The notes: generated from the letters alone by a model not told the origin. Positions 9,491-19,788 are shown, counted from the first letter of the stretch. The stretch is 64,000 nt of DNA from Clostridia bacterium UC5.1-2E3 (GCA_001304875.1 BBZO01000010.1:34562-98561); one strand, 5' to 3'. Program-made: numbers and translations.

Positions 9491-11012
9491 ATGGAACGGT
9501 ATTTGATGTATTTGAGAAAATCCAGAATGGATACAGATTTTGACGAAGTTTCTGTCGAAGAAACTTTGAACAGACATCGGCGTATTTTAGAATCTTTTTG
9601 TAAGGAAAGACGATTAAATGTTGTTGAAGTTTTGGAAGAAGTGGTTTCGGGAGAGTCCCTGTCATCCCGACCGAAGATGCTTCGTTTACTGGAACTGGTC
9701 AATACCGGGATGTATGCAGGAGTTATTTGTATTGATATTGAGCGTCTTTCCAGAGGGTCATCTTTGGAATCCGGCTATATTATGCAGGTGCTTCAAACAA
9801 ATAATTGTAAAATTATCACACCATCCAAGATTTATGATCTTCAGAATGAATCGGATGAACAGTTTACAGATATGAAGTTTATGTTCAGCCGGTACGAATT
9901 GAAAACTATCACAAAGCGTTTGGTTCGCGGAAGGAATCAATCAGCTTCTGAGGGTAAATTTCTTGGTTCAGTAGCCCCTTATGGATACCGGATATACAAA
10001 TTGGCAGGTGTAAAGGGTAATAGCTTAAAAATAGAATCAAGTGAAGCCAAAATCGTGCAAATGATTTTTGATATGTATGGGAAACAAGGCATTGGATATA
10101 ATACCATAGCGTATCAATTAAATGAAATGCACATTCCGTCTCAGACAGGCACATGGGGGCAAACCTCAATCACGAATATCCTAAACAATGAAGTTTATTT
10201 AGGAATGATTCGTTGGAAGCATGAACCGACAAAAAGAATTGTAAAAGACGGGATGCTTGCCAAAAAGAGAGTGGTAAGCAAAGACTATGAATTATATGAA
10301 GGATTACATGAGCCAATTATCTCCCAGGAGCAGTGGGATATGGTTAAATCTAAACAACAAGAGAGAAACCATTCGTCTGTCAATTCATATAGACAGCTAA
10401 CAAATCCATTTGCAACAATTTTATTTTGTGAGAAATGTGGAGCTGTAATGAATCGCAATGTTCCATCAAAAAACAGAAAACATCTCCATGGTATCGTTGC
10501 CTACAAGGGGATGTGACTGTCGAGCAATAAAATGTGATTTTGCAGAGGAATCTATTCTCAAAGCAATGAAAGAGTGGCTGGCAGAGTATACAGTGAATAT
10601 AGAAACTGAAAAAACGATTCAAGTTGATCCGGTAGAGACTGCATTGAAGGTGGTTCGTGAGCAACTTGCAGAGACTCAGCTTCAACAAGATAAAATTTGC
10701 GAATATCTGGAGAAAGGTGTCTATACAGTCGAAATGTTTACCAAGCGCAATGATACTTTGACCAGAGAGATGCGTAAGTTACAGGCATCAGAAGCTGATC
10801 TGCTGAAGAAGCAATCATCCCAGTCAGATATAAAAAATGCAGAAGCAGAAATTATTCCTACTACTCAACGGATTTTAGACAGTTATTCTCGATTGTCAGT
10901 CCCAGAAAAGAATAGCTTATGGAAGATTGTAATGGAAAAGATTACAATGTACCGTACTCCAGATGGGGAATTTAGTATGCATATCTATCCGAAGCTACCT
11001 ATGAAAAATTGA
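9491..11012 (+). CDS. Large serine recombinase (frameshifted)
   Basis: Start ATG 9491 follows AAGGAGGTG. The N-terminal resolvase domain shows YLMYLRKSRMD, with the catalytic Ser at residue 12, and CIDIERLSRGSS near residue 85. A recombinase domain follows (GSVAPYGYRIYK, YNTIAYQLNEMHIPSQTGTW, LNNEVYLGMIRW), then a zinc ribbon with CEKCG and, after the break, RGCDCRA, and a C-terminal coiled coil. Two compensating shifts near 10488 and 10508 join the two parts; the restored sequence reads WYRC...TRGCDCR as expected. It should cut and join the ends of the element that fills the left of the window. The recombinase is the last gene of the element. Confidence 0.8.
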
Positions 11013-11019
11013 GTAATGA

Positions 11020-11065
11020 GCCATAGCTTATTCCAGTATGGTGCCATAGCTTATTCCAGTATGGT
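11020..11065 (+). repeat. Tandem 23-bp dyad repeat at the recombinase end (attachment-site candidate)
   Basis: Two identical 23-bp units abut at 11020-11042 and 11043-11065. Each unit is an imperfect dyad, CCATA and TATGG separated by 11 bp. It begins 7 bp after the recombinase stop and ends 3 bp before the -35 box of the next gene. Related pieces (GCCATA, CCAGTATGG) occur in the terminator stem at 9125-9183. The position is where an element end or recombinase binding site is expected. Confidence 0.55.
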
Positions 11066-11068
11066 ATC

Positions 11069-11097
11069 TCGACTATCGCCTCCTTTTGTGGTATAAT
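11069..11097 (+). promoter_or_regulatory. Promoter of the GTPase-NYN gene
   Basis: TCGACT (11069-11074), a 17-bp spacer and a perfect TATAAT (11092-11097), 36 bp before the start codon. It lies just outside the tandem repeat, so the element appears inserted directly upstream of a resident promoter. Confidence 0.55.
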
Positions 11098-11132
11098 TCA
11101 ATATTATGCAATCACGAAGGGAGGCGCCTTTT

Positions 11133-13891
11133 ATGGGCGAACAGAAGCCTGAAAAAGTAAAAAAACATATTTGTACGGGTCTGTTGGCCCATGTGGACGC
11201 AGGCAAAACGACGCTGTCCGAGGCGCTGCTCTACACCAGCGGGCGCATCCGCAGGCTGGGGCGGGTGGACCGGGGCGACGCCTACCTGGATACCTATGAG
11301 CTGGAAAAAAAGAGGGGCATCACCATCTTCTCCAAGCAGGCAGAGCTGGCCTGGAATCATATAAACGTCTCGCTCCTGGATACGCCGGGGCATGTGGATT
11401 TCTCAGCGGAAATGGAGCGGACGCTGCAGGTGCTGGATTACGCGCTTCTGGTTATCAGCGGCACCGACGGCGTGCAGGGGCACACGCGCACGCTCTGGCG
11501 TCTGCTGGCCCGCTACGAAATCCCCGTATTTATTTTTATAAATAAAATGGATCTGGCCGGGGAGCGGAAGGACGCGCTGATGGAGGAGCTGAAAAACCAC
11601 CTGGACGGAAGCTGCGTCGATTTCGGGAATGCGGGGACAGAGAGCTTTTTTGAGGAAACGGCCGTTTGCAGTGAAGCGGCGCTGGAGGAATATCTGGAGA
11701 CGGGAGCCGTCGGAAACGGCGTCATCCGGGAACTGATTGTGTCCCGGAAGCTGTTTCCCTGCTTTTTGGCTCGGCGCTGCGCTTAAACGGGGTGGAGGAG
11801 CTTCTGCAGGGACTGGAGGAATGGACAGCCCCGCCGCCCCGGGCCGGCGAATTTGGCGCCCGCGTGTTCAAAATCACCCGGGACAGCCAGGGAAACCGTC
11901 TGACCCACATGAAGATCACCGGCGGCGTCCTGCGGGTACGGGATCTGGTAAACGGCGAGAAGGTCAGCCAGCTGCGCATTTATTCCGGAGAGAAATTCGA
12001 GGCGGTAAATGAGGTGCACGCCGGCATGATCTGCGCCGCGGCGGGACTTTCCCGCACGTCCGCCGGGCAGGGACTGGGAGAATGCAGCGAGGCGGCTCTG
12101 CCGGTGCTTGAGCCGGTGCTGACCTACCGGGTGGAGCTGCCGGAAGGAACGGACGCCGCGTCCGTTCTCCCCAGGCTCATGCAGCTGGAGGAGGAAGAAC
12201 CGGAGCTCCACATCGTCTGGGAGGAGGAGAAGAAAGAGATTCACGCCCAGATCATGGGCGAGATCCAGATGGAGATCTTAAAAAGCCTGATTGCGGAACG
12301 TTTCGGCATCGAGATCCGGTTCGGCGGGCGCAGCATCGTCTACAAGGAGACTATCCTGGACACGGTGGAAGGCGTGGGACATTTTGAACCTCTGCGCCAC
12401 TACGCGGAGGTCCATCTCCTGCTTGAGCCGGGAGAGCCGGGCAGCGGTCTGTCCTTTGCCAGCGCCTGCAGCGAGGATATTCTGGACAAAAACTGGCAGC
12501 GCCTGGTGCTGACCCATCTGGAGGAAAAGGAGCATCGGGGCGTGCTGACCGGGGCTCCTATCACCGATATGCGCATTACCCTAATGTCGGGCCGGGCTCA
12601 TGTGAAGCACACCGAGGGCGGCGATTTCCGGCAGGCCGTTTACCGTGCGGTGCGCCAGGGGCTGCGGCAGGCCCGCTCCGCCCTTCTGGAGCCCTGGTAT
12701 GAGTTTTCCCTGGAGGTGCCGGAGCGCTTCATCGGCCGCGCCATGACTGATCTGGAGCGGCGGCATGGAACCTTTGAGGCGCCGCTTCTGGAGGACGGAA
12801 CTGCGCTTCTGACCGGCACGGCGCCGGTGGCGGCTCTGGACGGATATCAGACGGAGGTGACGGCCTACAGCGGCGGCCTGGGCCATCTTACCTGCACCTT
12901 ACGCGGATATGGCCCCTGCCACAACGAGGAGGAGGTCGTCGCGGCCTCCGGCTACGATCCCGACGCGGACCTGGAAAATCCCTGCGGCTCCGTTTTCTGT
13001 ACCTACGGGGCCGGGTTTGCGGTCCCCTGGGATCTGGTGAAGGATTACATGCATCTGCCCTCCTGCCTGGGCAAAGGGAAAAAGGCGGGCGGAGAGACGG
13101 CGCAGGAGGAAGCTGCGCGCCAGATCAGCCGGGACGCTCTCTCCGCCGACGGACGCGGCCGGGAACCGAAGGAGCAGCGCTGGCTGGGTACGGAGGAAAT
13201 CGATGCGATTTTAGCCAGCACCTATTACTCCAACCCCAAAAAGAAGGCCGGCGAACGCCGGAGACCGGAAACGAGGGTGTACCGTGCGGCAGAACCGGAG
13301 CGCCGTGAATCTGGAAACGCCGGCGCGGGAACGTCCGCAAAGACGGGGAAACCGGCGGCAAAACGGGAAGAATATCTGCTGGTGGACGGATACAACATCA
13401 TTTTTGCCTGGGAGGAGCTGCGCGAGCTGGCTAAAACCAATATTGACAGCGCCCGCGGAAAGCTGCTGGATATTCTCTGCAATTACCAGGGAATCCGCAA
13501 ATGCCATGTCATCGCCGTCTTTGACGCCTACCGGGTGCAGGGACATCCGGAGGAGGCATTGGACTACCACAATATCCACGTGGTGTTCACCAGGGAGGCG
13601 GAGACCGCCGACCGGTATATTGAGAAATTCGCCCACGAGAACGGAGCAAAACACACCGTCATCGTGGCCACCTCCGACTATCTGGAGCAGATCATTATCC
13701 GCGGCCAGGGGTGCATCCTTTACTCGGCCCGTGAGCTGCAGGAGGAGATCGCCCGCGCCGGGGCGGAGCTGCTTGCATCCTATGAAGGCAAAGATGCAGG
13801 ACAGAAAAATTATCTTCAGGACTATATTCCTGAGGACGTGCTCCAAACCATATCCGAAGCGGAAAGCACCATGAAAAATAAAGACCTGTGA
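11133..13891 (+). CDS. EF-G/TetM-like ribosomal GTPase fused to a YacP/Rae1-type NYN domain (frameshifted)
   Basis: Start ATG 11133 follows GGGAGG. A single shift near 11760 joins the halves (restored SALRLNGVEELLQGLEEW). The total is about 919 residues. The GTPase domain has AHVDAGKTT (residues 19-27), DTPGHVD (about 84) and NKMD (about 137). EF-G domains II-V follow, including WYEFSLEVPERFIGRAMTDL. A charged linker leads to a NYN domain from about residue 746: LLVDGYNIIFAW, IAVFDAYRVQG, AETADRYIEKF and VATSDYLEQ supply the acidic residues. In Bacillus the YacP/Rae1 NYN protein cuts mRNA on the ribosome; a ribosome-rescue or mRNA-cutting role is inferred. It is probably resident rather than an acquired tetracycline-resistance gene. 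Confidence 0.75.
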
Positions 13892-13895
13892 CATG

Positions 13896-13927
13896 AAAAA
13901 ACAGCCAGGGAAACCGGGCTGTTTTTC
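13896..13927 (+). terminator. Terminator after the GTPase-NYN gene
   Basis: AAAAACAGCC pairs with GGCTGTTTTT (13896-13926), 5 bp after the stop. The following 13928-14165 has no convincing gene; one more hairpin with ACGCCC/GGGCGGT lies near 14134-14160. Confidence 0.7.
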
Positions 13928-14165
13928 ATAATTATGAATTTGGTTTTTAAAAAATATGAAACCCAGCCGTTTCCCCGATTTAAAACCAGAAGGACGTCTG
14001 AACGGAAGACTGAACCGCATTTTGTAAAGATAGCGAAAAGAAATTTCGCAAATTTTCCACATTTATTGTGCTGTTTGCATAAAAATACGAACGATTTCCT
14101 CGCGAAAGACAGATGTATATTTCAAAAATGCACAAAACGCCCTCTGAATGGGCGGTTTTCGTTTG

Positions 14166-14194
14166 TTGAATGTGTTTCATTTCCGTGATATACT
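14166..14194 (+). promoter_or_regulatory. Promoter of the alanine symporter gene
   Basis: TTGAAT (14166-14171), 17-bp spacer, TATACT (14189-14194). Transcription should start near 14201, giving an 80-nt leader. Confidence 0.55.
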
Positions 14195-14201
14195 TAGGCA
14201 A

Positions 14202-14255
14202 AAGCAGGTTTTAAAAATTTAAAGGGCTGAACCTGCTTGTGCCTGCGCGCGGCAC
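14202..14255 (+). promoter_or_regulatory. Two-hairpin 5' leader of the symporter mRNA
   Basis: AAGCAGGTT (14202-14210) pairs perfectly with AACCTGCTT (14230-14238); directly after it GTGCC (14239-14243) pairs with GGCAC (14251-14255). The first stem starts at the predicted transcript end. The ribosome site GGAAAGGGGG follows. It has no glycine-riboswitch core that I can see. It may stabilise the 5' end or regulate translation. Confidence 0.35.
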
Positions 14256-14280
14256 CCACTGGAAAGGGGGAAATTTTTAC

Positions 14281-15776
14281 ATGTACGAAGCATTTAGCAA
14301 CGCAGTAAACGCAGTCAATGGCATTATCGCCGGACCCGCAGTCGTTGTCCTGGTCGTATGCAGCGGTATCTATTTAAGTGTCCGTCTGGGATTTTTCCAG
14401 CTGGTTCACTTCAAAGACATGTGGAGCCGTATCATTGACAAATCGTCTTCAGAGTCGGGTATCTCGTCATTTGCATCCTTCTGTACCGCCATGGCCATGC
14501 GTGTCGGTACCGGAAACGTGGCCGGTGTGGCCGTTGCCGTGTATATGGGCGGTCCTGGCGCCGTATTCTGGATGGTGCTTGCAGGTATTTTAAACTCTGC
14601 CGTCTGCTTCTCCGAATGTACGCTGGCAGTTCTTTACAAAACCCGTATCGATGGCCAGTACCGCGGCGGCGGCGCTTACTGTGCAGAGAGAGGACTGGGC
14701 TGGAAGGCTTATGGTACTCTCATGGCGGTCGTTATTATGGTTGGTACCGGTCTTTTCATGCCGGCTGCCGCTACCTTCACCATCGGTGACGGCTTCCTCC
14801 AGGCGCTGAATATCCCGCAGTGGATCACCGCTCTGGCAGTCGCTCTCATCACCGCCGTTGTCGTGATCGGCGGCATCAAGAGAATCGGCGATATCGCTTC
14901 TCTGGTCGTTCCTTTCATGGTAACTATTTATCTGATTGCTACCGTTGTTGTGTTAGTGGTTAACATCACCGAGCTTCCCGGCGTCATCGTTATGATTGTC
15001 AAGAGCGCCTTTGGTTTAGAGGCTGTCTTCGGTGCGACTCTGGGTACCGCGGTTATGCAGGGATTCAAGAGAGCAACCTTCTCATCCGCTTCCGGTATGG
15101 GAGAAGCTTCTCGACCGCTGCTGCTGCTGAGACCAGCCACCCCATCAAACAGGGTATGGCCAACGCAGCAGGCGTATGGCTGGATACCGTTATCGTATGT
15201 ACCTGCTCCGGTATGATGATGATTCTGACTGACTGCTATAACACTGCCGGCGGATATATTGGAAGCGGCGCGGCTGAGCTTGGTCAGCTGGCTGCTGAGG
15301 GGTACAACGGCGTTCTGTTTGTACAGCTTGCCTGCCGTACCGTTATGGGCAGCATTGCTCCCACATTTATCGCCATTATGCTGGCGCTCTTCTCCTGGAC
15401 CTGTCTGATCAGCTACTACTATGAGGCTGAGACGGCTGCCATGTACCTGTTCCAGGGCAAGGAGAAGGAGAAAATCCGTAAGACCGTCATCATGATTCTC
15501 CGGATTGCCGTTCCGGTTATCATCTTTATCTGGGGCAACATCGACAACGCACTGGCATGGAGCATTTCCGATACGGCGCTGTTCGGTACCACCTGGATCA
15601 ACATGCTGGTCGTTCTCTTACTTTCTCCGAAGGTATTTGCTCTTTACAAGGACTACGAGGAGCAGATGAAGGCCGGAAAGGATCCGTACTACAACCCGGA
15701 TAAGCTTTGCTGGAAGGGCGTGGACGTGGAGATGTGGAAGGACGTCAACAAAAAATACATCGCCAACGATAAATAA
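14281..15776 (+). CDS. Sodium/alanine symporter, AGCS family (frameshifted)
   Basis: Start ATG 14281 follows GGAAAGGGGG. About 498 residues, the usual length for AGCS carriers, with some ten hydrophobic segments. Recognisable AGCS parts are SFASFCTAMAMRVGTGNVAG near residue 60 and PAAATFTIGDGFLQAL near 160. A single shift near 15112 restores TAAAAETSHPIKQGMANAAG and the C-terminal half, which includes WGNIDNALAWSISDT. The conserved segment usually read SNEAGMGSAP appears here as SSASGMGEAS. It should import alanine or glycine with Na+ across the cell membrane. It is a single-gene unit with its own promoter and terminator. Confidence 0.85.
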
Positions 15777-15861
15777 TCGCTGGACGGCTTCTTCCTGTGG
15801 GGGATGCCGATATACAGGAAAAGAGCCAGGGCTTTTACAGTCCTGGATGCTTAAGAAAATG

Positions 15862-15905
15862 CAGCCCAACCACCGGGAAACCAATGGTTGGGCTGCCGTT
15901 TCGTT
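15862..15905 (+). terminator. Terminator between the symporter and the DUF1828 gene
   Basis: CAGCCCAACCA (15862-15872) pairs perfectly with TGGTTGGGCTG (15885-15895), then CCGTTTCGTTT. It could serve both convergent genes. Confidence 0.7.
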
Positions 15906-15910
15906 TGTAA

Positions 15911-16670
15911 TTATGAGACGGATAATAAGTCAATATTGCTCTCTTTGTCGCGTTCACTCCAGCGAATTACTTTGGCGTCGTAATTTTGGAATGCGTCTTC
16001 GATACCTCGTGCAATATTGTTTTGATCATTTAATATTACAATTAACTGACTTTCATTTTTTCTGGCGGGTTTTGTGTCATTCCACGCAAAAAGGATATTT
16101 CCCATGGTAGATTTGTTGGGATTATTTACCGCCTGGCATAGCCGTTCCGGTTTTGTTTTGCTTCGCTGTATCAGAAAGTCATAGTTATGTGAGAAACCCG
16201 ATACTCCCATAAACTGCACGTTGTCGGTGTAATAGATATCTTTTTCCAGGAAAAATCCTGTATATCGTCTAAAAAGAAAGATGATACTCTGGATTTTGAT
16301 ACAGAAAACATGTCATCAATGCGAATCATCGCCTGAATGAACAGATGTTTCTTCTGCGCAAAATTTTTAACCGGTGCTTTTGCCGTGAGTTCATCTCCTT
16401 TTAACTGGACACCGAATTGATATAAAATTCGCTGGAGCTGAAGTTTCCGGTTTGGCGTTAATTGCAGACCGTTCATTTTTAAAGTGTGCATGGTAGCGCT
16501 GTCATCGGTAAAGAAAATATCATTGCCTTCCTGTTTCACATAAATCTGTAAATAGTCGTTCGCATGATCAAGATATGGAGTGGTAATCTCATAATATTCT
16601 CCAACCTTTTCAAAGGTAATCTCATTTTTAACCAGGATGTATAATCGTCAATTAATTTTTGAATATCCAA
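15911..16670 (-). CDS. DUF1828/DUF1829 protein (frameshifted)
   Basis: The start is TTG at 16670, preceded by AGGAGGTG that overlaps the stop of the upstream gene, so the pair is translationally linked. The restored protein of about 253 residues begins LDIQKLIDDYTSWLKNEITF and continues YLQIYVKQEGNDIFFTDDSA (DUF1828 part), then MGVSGFSHNYDFLIQRSKTK and RWSERDKESNIDLLSVS (DUF1829 part). Single-base losses in the A-run near 16636 and the T-run near 16245 break the frame. These families occur sporadically in bacteria, often near mobile genes; no activity is established that I know. AT-rich against GC-rich flanks, so probably transferred in with its partner. Confidence 0.65.
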
Positions 16671-16683
16671 GACTACACCTCCT

Positions 16684-17127
16684 TTATAATTCCGGCTGAT
16701 AATGAATCACAGGCGGATCAATTACATTGAATTTATTTAAAAAAGAAATCGTATTTTCAGTGAACTGTTCACTTTGAATATCCTCTGCCGGGAAAGCCCA
16801 AAGGCGGCCATATTCTTCACTGTATAGATGCCAATGGCTTCCCGTTATTTTTTCTCCGTCTGGATTAATATGTATATTGGACGGATTAATATGTAATTCC
16901 AGTAATAGAATACCGTTTTTTATAATTCGGGCACCCATATTGTATTTTAAAGAATTAATTTTGCCTCTGAAAATGTTAATTGCAAAAAGATCCTGTTTTT
17001 GGTCCCCGACAACGTCAAATTCTGTAGAATCTCCTTTTGAGGGGAAATTAATTTCTGAGACCAGCGAATGTTTCAGCATATTTAGAAGTCTGTCTGCTTC
17101 TTTTTGACTTATTTTGACAGCGGCCAA
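16684..17127 (-). CDS. DUF6978-like partner protein
   Basis: A 147-residue protein starting at TTG 17127 after GGAGGAGGG. It reads VKISQKEADRLLNMLKHSLV, FDVVGDQKQDLFAINIFRGK, LLLELHINPSNIHINPDGEK and SHWHLYSEEYGRLWAFPAED. The pattern matches the small proteins annotated as DUF6978, often next to a DUF1828 protein; the number is from memory. It is the first gene of the two-gene AT-rich unit. The context resembles toxin-antitoxin or defence pairs, but nothing in the sequence proves this. Confidence 0.5.
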   Translation of the reverse strand: MAAVKISQKEADRLLNMLKHSLVSEINFPSKGDSTEFDVVGDQKQDLFAINIFRGKINSLKYNMGARIIKNGILLLELHINPSNIHINPDGEKITGSHWHLYSEEYGRLWAFPAEDIQSEQFTENTISFLNKFNVIDPPVIHYQPEL

Positions 17128-17211
17128 TTATAATTCCCTCCTCCGGATATCTTTTTTAAATTATACTATAAAGAATGATTGGTGTCACGTAAAACAGAAG
17201 AGACGATTATT

Positions 17212-18473
17212 TTATCTCCCCAGCCTCCCCTTAAAATCCCCATACCCAAACTCTTTCAGACACTCCGTCCTCCCATCCTCGCGGAGCACAAAGATTCCAG
17301 GCAGCGGCATCCCGTTGAAGGTATTATTCTTGCAGGTGGTATAGATGGCCATATCCCCGAACAGCAGGAGGTCTCCCTCTGCAAGCGGCGCATGAAACCC
17401 GTAATCACCGATCACGTCCCCCGACAGGCAGGTGGGGCCGCCCAGACGGTACGTGTAGGAAGATTCCCTGGCCTCCCCGGTTTTCCCGGTCTCGTCCTCC
17501 GCGCTTTCCCCGGTTCCTCCGGCCTCCCCCGGCCCCGTAGAGCGGCGGCCGGTAGGGCATCTCCAGCACGTCCGGCATGTGGCAGGCCGCGCTGGAGTCA
17601 AGAATGGCGATTTTCGTCTCGCCGTTCTGGATCACGTCCAGCACCCGGGTGGCCAGATACCCCGCGTTCAGCGCGCAGGCCTCCCCCGGCTCCAGATATA
17701 CCTGCACGTTCCAGTCGCTCTGTGCCTTCCGGATGCAGCGCTCCAGCCGCTCGATGTCGTAGCCGGGGCGGGTGATGTGGTGGCCGCCTCCGAAATTCAC
17801 CCATTTCATGCGGGGGAGAACGTCGCCGAAGCGCTCCTTCACCGCCAGAAGTGTGGTCTCCAGATCGTCGGAGTCCTGCTCGCAGAGCGTGTGGAAATGG
17901 ATGCCGTCCAAAAGCCGATGAGCTCCGGCGTCATTTTCTCAGCCACTGGTCGCGGGTGGTTCCCATGCGGCTGCCGGCGCGCAGGGTCGTAGATGGCGTG
18001 TCCCTCCTGGGTCGAGCACTCCGGGTTGACGCGCAGCCCCACGCTCTTTCCGGCGGCCTTTGCCGCGGGGCCGAAGCGTTCCAACTGGCGGGGGGAGTTG
18101 AACACGATATGATCCGCATAGCGCAGCAGCTCGTCGAACTCGTCCGCCCGGTACGCGCCGCAGAACACGTGAACCTCCTTCCCCGGCATCTCCTCCGCGC
18201 CCAGTCGCGTCTCGTAGAGGCCGCTGGCCTCTGTGCCTGCCAGATAGGGCTCCAGCACGGGGTAGAGATTAAAATTTGAAAACGCCTTCTGGGCCAGCAG
18301 AATCTTACATCCGGTGCGCTTCGCCACGCCGGCCAGGATCTCGCCGTTTTTCGTAAGGCCGCCTCGTCCAGAATGTAGCAGGGCGTAGGAAGGGCGCCGA
18401 AGAGTTCCTCCGGCGCCTTACCGTCAAGCCCGGCGAAGGGCGGGCGGGCGTCCTTAATTCCGGGCGCTCCCAT
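17212..18473 (-). CDS. nspC: Carboxynorspermidine/carboxyspermidine decarboxylase (frameshifted)
   Basis: PLP-dependent alanine-racemase-fold decarboxylase, last gene of the polyamine operon. The ATG at 18473 overlaps the preceding stop by one base (TGATG). Restored motifs: LPTPCYILDEAAL, LAQKAFSNFNLYP with the PLP Lys, GLRVNPECSTQEGHAIYDP, GIHFHTLCEQDSDDLETTLL, KWVNFGGGHHITRPGYD, YLEPGEACALNAGYL and LGGPTCLSGDVIGDYGF. Shifts lie near 18345, 17985, 17905 and 17535. It removes CO2 from carboxyspermidine or carboxynorspermidine to give the triamine. A Gly/Glu/Thr-rich insertion of about 25 residues precedes SSYTYRLGGPTC; it is unusual for the family and may be partly affected by errors. Confidence 0.85.
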
Positions 18474-19732
18474 CAGTCCACCAGAGCCGGCGCATGGCTC
18501 TCGCTTCTGGGAAGTCCGTACTGATCCAGCGCATCCAGGAAGGGATCGGGATCAAACTCCTCCACGGTATAGACGCCGGGCTTGTTCCATTTGCCGGTTA
18601 AAAGCATCAGCGCGCCGCACATGGCGGGAACGCCGGTGGTGTAGCTGATGGCCTGGCTGCCCACCTCGCGGTAGCACTCCTGGTGGTCGCACACATTATA
18701 AATATAGTAGGTTTTCTCTTTTCCGTCCTTCATGCCGGTGAAAATGCAGCCAATGTTGGTCTTTCCCTTAGTACGCGGGCCCAGGCTGGCGGGATCCGGC
18801 AGGAGAGCCTTCAAAAACTTGATCGGCACGATCTGGTGGCCCTCAAACTCGATGGGGGTGGTGGAGAGCATTCTCACGTCCTCCAGACAGCGCATGTGAT
18901 CCAGATAGCTCTGGCCGAAGGTCATAAAGAAGCGGATGCGCTCCACCTCCGGGAAATTCAGGGCCAGGCTTTCGATCTCCTCGTGGTGCAGCAGGTACAT
19001 GTCCTTCTGGCCCACCTGGTCGAACTCATACTCCCGCTTGATGCTCATGGCGGGAATCTCGATCCAGTGCCCGTTTTCCCAGTAGCTTCCGGGCGCGGAC
19101 ACCTCGCGTAAGTTGACTTCGGGATTGAAGTTGGTGGCGAAAGCGTAGCCGTGGTCGCCGCCGTTGCAGTCTAAGATATCGATGGTTCTGATGGTGTCAA
19201 ACTCGTGCTTTTTGGCGTAGGCGCAGTAGGCCTGGGTTACGCCGGGGTCGAAGCCGCAGCCTAAGAGGGCAGTGAGGCCGGCCTTCTCGAACTTCTCGCG
19301 GTAGGCCCACTGCCAGCTGTAGTCGAAGTAGGCGGAAAAGCCCGCCTCCTCGCAGCGCTTCTCGTAGATGGCGCGCCACTCGGGATCGTCCGTGTCCTCC
19401 GGCTCGTAGTTGGCCGTGTCCATGTAGTTGACGCCGCAGGCTAAGCAGGCGTCCATGATGGTCAGATCCTGGTAGGGCAGGGCGATATTCATGACCAGGT
19501 CGGGGCCGTAGGCTTTGATCAGGTCGATGACCTGGTTTACGTCGTCCGCGTCCACCTGGGCCGTGGTGATCTTCGTGGCGGTTTTGGGAGCCAGCTCGGC
19601 GGCCAGCTTGTCGCATTTGGATTTGGTGCGGCTGGCGATGCACAGCTCCGTGAATACCTCGCTGACCTGGCAGCATTTCTGGATGGCGACGGACGCGACG
19701 CCGCCGCAGCCGATTACAAGGACTTTGCTCAT
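18473..19732 (-). CDS. Carboxynorspermidine/carboxyspermidine dehydrogenase, saccharopine dehydrogenase family
   Basis: Intact, 419 residues. N-terminal Rossmann motif VLVIGCGGVASVAIQKC, then MNIALPYQDLTIMDACLACG and GLTALLGCGFDPGVTQAYCA, all typical of the Lys1/saccharopine dehydrogenase-like enzymes that condense aspartate semialdehyde with putrescine or diaminopropane using NADPH. It sits between speB and the decarboxylase, and the one-base overlap with the latter indicates coupling. The product is carboxyspermidine if putrescine from the upstream genes is the amine. Substrate choice cannot be read from sequence. Confidence 0.85.
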   Translation of the reverse strand: MSKVLVIGCGGVASVAIQKCCQVSEVFTELCIASRTKSKCDKLAAELAPKTATKITTAQVDADDVNQVIDLIKAYGPDLVMNIALPYQDLTIMDACLACGVNYMDTANYEPEDTDDPEWRAIYEKRCEEAGFSAYFDYSWQWAYREKFEKAGLTALLGCGFDPGVTQAYCAYAKKHEFDTIRTIDILDCNGGDHGYAFATNFNPEVNLREVSAPGSYWENGHWIEIPAMSIKREYEFDQVGQKDMYLLHHEEIESLALNFPEVERIRFFMTFGQSYLDHMRCLEDVRMLSTTPIEFEGHQIVPIKFLKALLPDPASLGPRTKGKTNIGCIFTGMKDGKEKTYYIYNVCDHQECYREVGSQAISYTTGVPAMCGALMLLTGKWNKPGVYTVEEFDPDPFLDALDQYGLPRSESHAPALVD

Positions 19733-19788
19733 AGTTCGTTCTCCTCTTTCCTTTATTTTTACAGTTTTATCATGTTTTAGTGAAACCG

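Noticed and set aside
11133..13891. Tetracycline-resistance gene of the tet(M) type
   Set aside because: The sequence is EF-G/TetM-like but has a NYN domain and GC-rich resident composition; acquired tet genes end without such a domain.
13934..14188. 84-residue ORF between GTPase and symporter genes
   Set aside because: No ribosome site or family pattern; it covers a terminator-like hairpin and the symporter promoter.
14195..14280. Glycine riboswitch in the symporter leader
   Set aside because: The leader is too short and lacks the conserved glycine-riboswitch core.
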